Assembly: GCA_016192705.1 (NCBI GenBank)
Contig: JACPTQ010000008.1
Span: 1 to 32,518 of the forward strand
Source of the DNA: Deltaproteobacteria bacterium
GTDB lineage: Bacteria; Myxococcota; JACPTQ01
Reading direction: 5' to 3'
Length of the DNA stretch: 32,518 nt
In this document: positions 29,210 to 32,518 of the stretch, piece after piece
Layout of the letters: each line of letters opens with the position of its first letter
Position numbering within the stretch: the stretch's first letter is position 1
Position numbers and translations under genes: made by a program
The notes under the pieces: model-generated
Seen by the model: only the letters and a program-made list of their open reading frames with translations
What the model was told of the DNA's origin: nothing
Database searches by the model: none

Positions 29210-32200
29210 TTACTGGAGCGTCGCCTGTTCGATCGAACTGAGTTGATCAGGCGAGGAACCGTCATTGTATCCGCCAATAATGTAGAGCGTATTGTTAATG
29301 ACGATCGGGGCGGCAGCAAAACGTGGAGTGAGCAAGTTGTGGGCCGCGTCATCTGCTTCTGAAACGAAATCCCCCAGAGTATTTGTCGCGTTGACCGTTG
29401 CCACCTCGCGACGATTGTACGTAGGCGTCGGGTTCAGTCGACTCGTGAATGCCGCGCCGCCCCCAAGAACATAAAGCGCACCCCCGGCAAACGCCGCGAC
29501 ACGTCCGAAGCCTCCCGTATTGATGCTGATCGCTGTGTTGTGCGTGAAAGCGCCGAGAGCTGTTCCAGCCGTGTCAATTGTTGCCTGGTCGACGTAGAGT
29601 TCTTGTGCAGTCCCGTTTGCTCCGCCCATGACGTTTACGGTGCCGCCAATGACGGCCACGGCCGGTAGGTAACGGTTGCGAGATAAGGTCCGGCCCGAGA
29701 TGGTGAAGGTTCCGCTCGCAGGTAGCGCGCCGGTTGCATCAACGTCCGCGTATTCAATTGTTGTTGAACTCCCAGAGCTTACGTTTCCTCCCACAATGTA
29801 GAGTCGCCTTCCCGCAAAGAACGCCCGGTGCCCCTCTCGGCCGACCGCCAGCGCGATGCTGATGCCAGTGAATCCTCCGAGTGTTCCATCTGTACCGATC
29901 GTCGCGCGCTCAATCGTGGTGAGTTTGGTGCCGCCCGACCCAGTCGCGCCCCCAATCGCATAAACGTAGTTCCCAGCAATGGCGCAGGCGTGGCGATATC
30001 GGCCCGAGGATAAGTTGGCACCGGAGAACGAAGCAAAGTTCCCGAAGGTGCCGTTTGCGGCGACGATGGCGCGTTCAGTCACCTGGGTTCCGCTGGTTAG
30101 GCTTCCAGAGTAAGTGCGCCGGCCGATGACATAGATGCTGTCTCCGACAACGATTGCGCAATGGCTGTCACGGGGAGTCGCGAGCACCGCTCCTGACGTC
30201 GCACTGAGGGCACTTATCGATCCGGCGCTATTCGCCTCGAGTCGTTCGACGGCCCCTGTGTAACCGGACGTCAGGGCGCCGCCCACCACGTAAAGGTGAT
30301 TCCCGGCGACGACGGCGGTGTGCCACTCTCGTGCCGAATCGAGGTTTTGCACGACGCTAAAGGTTCCAACATTGCCGTTTGTGGCTATCGTCGACTGCTC
30401 AATCGAATCGATCACGTCCGTGCTTTGGACGCGCCCACCAACAACGAGGAGCTTGTCCCCGACAATGGTCGCTGTGTGCATGGCCCGTCCGGTCACCAGC
30501 GTTGTGGTGATGGCGGTGAACGACCCGAGACTGCCGGTGCCGCCGATTGAAGCTCGTTCGATCGCGCGACTAACTGTGCCAGCCTTGTAGCCACCAAGAA
30601 TGTAAACATAGTTGTCGGCCACGACAGCCGCGTGACTTCGGTTCGTTGCTGTCAATGCTGCTGTTGAAGCGGCGAAGTTCCCGATGGTGCCGTCCGCATT
30701 GATGGTAGCCGCTTCGACGTCGCTCCTATCTGTACCGCCCGTGGTTTGGCCACCGATCACGTAGATGTTAGTCCCGACGACCACGATGGAGTGCAGCCAC
30801 CGAGCGATCGTGAGCTGGCTTTCGCCGGTCGGAACGGTGACGAACGTCGTAATCAGTCCGTTGGCGTCGATCGGCGCGCGTTCAATCGACCGAAGAGGGC
30901 TTGAACCGTCATACCCACCGAAGACGTAGATGTAGTCTCCGATGACCGCGCACGCGAAACCGTATCGCCGTGTGACCAAGGAAACTCCAGCGATAGTGCC
31001 AAACGAACCAAGCGATCCGTCGGCATTGACGCGCGCGCGTTCGACCGTCGTGAGCGAGGAAGCCGCGATGCCGCCCATGACGTAAACAAAAGTATTCGCG
31101 GGTCCCCGCGGCACGACGACGTTGCAGTGACCGCGGCGCGCGGGCGAGAGCCCTCTCATTTGCTGGGCGTACCCCGTCTGCTCGTAATGCGGGCGCGGTG
31201 GCTGGGCGCCGAGAGTAAAAGAAACGCGGCGGAACGGGAGCGCGTCGGTCGAGGCTCCAGCGGTGGTGACGTTGAGGTCGCCTGCGGTCGCTGCAGCGGG
31301 GACGAGGACCGTTGCGCGGTAGCGGATGGAGCCGGTCCCTTGCATGGTTGCGCTTGCGGTCGCACCGGGGAAGTTAACCGTCGCGCTCGACCCAAAGACA
31401 CCCTCGAGGGTGATTGTGTCGCCGGTGTTTGCCATCGCGGGGGTGATCGCATTGAGCGTGATGACGGTGAGGGCCGCGGAGGGGCTGGAGTATGTGGCCC
31501 CGAGGTTGCCGGCGTTGTCTTCGGCGAGAACGCGGTAGGTGTAGGAGCCACCCGTGAGGCCGGTGCCCGATTGGGTGTAGCTCGGGGAGGTTGGGGTCGC
31601 GATCTCGGCGAAACCGGTGCCGTTGAAGTTTCGTTCGAGGTAGTATCGCCGTATCCCTGAGCCGCCCGTGTCTGTGGCGGCGGTCCAGGAGACGGTCGAT
31701 GACCCCGTTGAATTAATCGCCGCGACCGAGAGAGTCGGGGTGCCGGGCTGGAGTGGCGCTGTCGTGTCGATGGTGACGGAGAGCGACGGTGAGTTGGTGC
31801 TTTCGTTGCCGGCGGCATCGACGATGCGGGCGACGAGGGTGTGGGTGCCGTCAGCGAGCGCCGAAGTGGTGATGGAGTAGGCGCCGGTCGTGGCGTTGGA
31901 AGTCACGGAGCCGAGGAGCGTCGTGCCCTCGTAGATGCGGACGAGGGTCGAGGCGGCGACGGTTCCGATCACGGTTGGGGTCGTGTCGTTCGTGATGTTG
32001 TCGGTTGGGCTCGTGCCGGTGTCGCTCGTCGCGTCGAGGTCGGGGGCAGTCGTCGGGGCGGCCACGTGGATGCACCCGCTTGCCGCACAGTAGTCACCCG
32101 TGGTGGCGTTGCCATCATCGCAATTCTCTGTCGCGGGTGTCGGCGCGGTGCAGACGTTGGCAGCGCACGAGGTTGCGAAGGTGCGGGTCAAGCCGGTGCA

Positions 32201-32518
32201 CGAAGCGGGGGCGCAGGTGCCGCAGCTGAGCGTGCCGCCGCAGCCGTCGGAAATCGAGCCGCAGTTTTTCCCTTGCGCCGCGCAGGTCGTCGGCGTGCAC
32301 GAGCAGACGTTCGAGACGCACGACTCACCCGTGCCGGAGCAGGTGCCGCAAGAGACGGTTTGACCGCAGTTGTTCGTGACGCTCCCGCAGTTCTTACCGG
32401 CGCAGGCGGTGGTGTTGGCGGGGGTGCACGAGCAGACGTTCGAGACGCACGACTGACCCGTGCCGGAGCAGGTGCCACAAGAGACGGTTTGGCCGCAGTT
32501 GTTCGTGACGCTCCCGCA
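29210..32518 (-). CDS. Large surface protein: Cys-rich repeats, Ig-like, FN3, IPT and kelch domains (5' end outside window)
   Basis: The frame is open from the right edge to a TAA at 29210, so 1102 residues are visible and the start lies beyond the window. Order from the edge: Cys-rich repeats of about 43 residues (KNCGSVTNNCGQTVSCGTC), a myxobacterial-type CDDGN segment, a bacterial Ig-like domain (IYEGTTLLGSVTSNATTGAY with DGTHTLVARIVDAAGN), an FN3-like domain (STVSWTAATDTGGSGIRRYY), an IPT/TIG-like domain (ITPAMANTGDTITLEG), then about twelve kelch units marked by IYVFGGYDG, IYVIGGQTTGG, LYVVGGALTSG and LYIIGGYNDG. Kelch units likely close one or two beta-propellers. An extracellular binding or adhesion role fits; no enzyme motif is seen. 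Confidence 0.88.
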   Translation of the reverse strand, partial: CGSVTNNCGQTVSCGTCSGTGQSCVSNVCSCTPANTTACAGKNCGSVTNNCGQTVSCGTCSGTGESCVSNVCSCTPTTCAAQGKNCGSISDGCGGTLSCGTCAPASCTGLTRTFATSCAANVCTAPTPATENCDDGNATTGDYCAASGCIHVAAPTTAPDLDATSDTGTSPTDNITNDTTPTVIGTVAASTLVRIYEGTTLLGSVTSNATTGAYSITTSALADGTHTLVARIVDAAGNESTNSPSLSVTIDTTAPLQPGTPTLSVAAINSTGSSTVSWTAATDTGGSGIRRYYLERNFNGTGFAEIATPTSPSYTQSGTGLTGGSYTYRVLAEDNAGNLGATYSSPSAALTVITLNAITPAMANTGDTITLEGVFGSSATVNFPGATASATMQGTGSIRYRATVLVPAAATAGDLNVTTAGASTDALPFRRVSFTLGAQPPRPHYEQTGYAQQMRGLSPARRGHCNVVVPRGPANTFVYVMGGIAASSLTTVERARVNADGSLGSFGTIAGVSLVTRRYGFACAVIGDYIYVFGGYDGSSPLRSIERAPIDANGLITTFVTVPTGESQLTIARWLHSIVVVGTNIYVIGGQTTGGTDRSDVEAATINADGTIGNFAASTAALTATNRSHAAVVADNYVYILGGYKAGTVSRAIERASIGGTGSLGSFTAITTTLVTGRAMHTATIVGDKLLVVGGRVQSTDVIDSIEQSTIATNGNVGTFSVVQNLDSAREWHTAVVAGNHLYVVGGALTSGYTGAVERLEANSAGSISALSATSGAVLATPRDSHCAIVVGDSIYVIGRRTYSGSLTSGTQVTERAIVAANGTFGNFASFSGANLSSGRYRHACAIAGNYVYAIGGATGSGGTKLTTIERATIGTDGTLGGFTGISIALAVGREGHRAFFAGRRLYIVGGNVSSGSSTTIEYADVDATGALPASGTFTISGRTLSRNRYLPAVAVIGGTVNVMGGANGTAQELYVDQATIDTAGTALGAFTHNTAISINTGGFGRVAAFAGGALYVLGGGAAFTSRLNPTPTYNRREVATVNATNTLGDFVSEADDAAHNLLTPRFAAAPIVINNTLYIIGGYNDGSSPDQLSSIEQATLQ
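32295..32518. repeat. 129-bp-period repeat encoding Cys-rich modules
   Basis: The 95 bp at 32295-32389 and 32424-32518 differ at only 3 positions. The period of 129 bp equals 43 codons. The array runs off the window edge. Confidence 0.85.

Overview
The window looks like chromosome from a GC-rich Gram-negative bacterium, most likely a myxobacterium-like (Myxococcota / former Deltaproteobacteria) lineage. The signs are a TonB-dependent outer-membrane receptor ending in Phe, several large secreted or lipoprotein-like proteins, a kelch protein with Cys-rich N-terminal repeats, and a pair of PEP-synthase-like multidomain enzymes. The lineage is inferred from style of content; no marker gene is present. 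I saw no rRNA, tRNA, CRISPR array, transposase or convincing Rho-independent terminator.

Layout. 1-491: almost empty, perhaps the first codons of a gene running off the left edge. 492-2038 (minus): a coupled pair, a VOC/PhnB-like protein with a histone-H1-like basic N-terminus, then a class II aldolase whose C-terminus resembles a bacterial-microcompartment encapsulation peptide. 2190-3926 (minus): a secreted zincin-like protein with HExxHxxGxxH. 4125-4781 (minus): a PAP2 membrane phosphatase. 4851-8815 (plus): an aminotransferase, a His-rich exported protein and a TonB receptor, which I read as a metal-uptake module. 8979-10154: a catalase-fold protein behind a palindromic operator-like site. 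10265-10909: a LuxR-type regulator with a degenerate receiver, convergent with 10906-12435, a secreted protein whose C-terminal half is packed with Trp and Tyr.

12760-19411 (plus) is a tight three-gene operon: two proteins with rifampin-phosphotransferase-like architecture (ATP-grasp, novel middle domain, phospho-His swivel domain, no PEP/pyruvate TIM barrel) flanking a GNAT-like protein. A 1413-residue exported protein of unknown function follows (19549-23790). Then comes a 993-residue fusion of a class III aminotransferase with a domain resembling cyanobacterial acyl-ACP reductase (AAR), in an apparent operon with a metallo-beta-lactamase-fold hydrolase (23893-27877). The fusion would logically make an acyl aldehyde and aminate it.

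27878-28245 is a repeat-rich intergenic stretch with four 21-bp tandem units and a 104-bp imperfect palindrome. The right end (28246-32518, minus) carries a conserved-looking hypothetical gene and a large Ig/FN3/IPT/kelch surface protein that is cut by the window edge.

The most unusual theme is invasion of coding sequence by short repeats. Two unrelated genes (the second phosphotransferase-like gene and the MBL hydrolase) carry homologous purine-rich inserts in the same orientation and reading frame, each followed by a GCGGGN hexamer tract. The first phosphotransferase-like gene carries a different, self-complementary hexamer element, and the TonB receptor carries a hexamer tract just after its signal peptide. 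All sit in linkers or loops.
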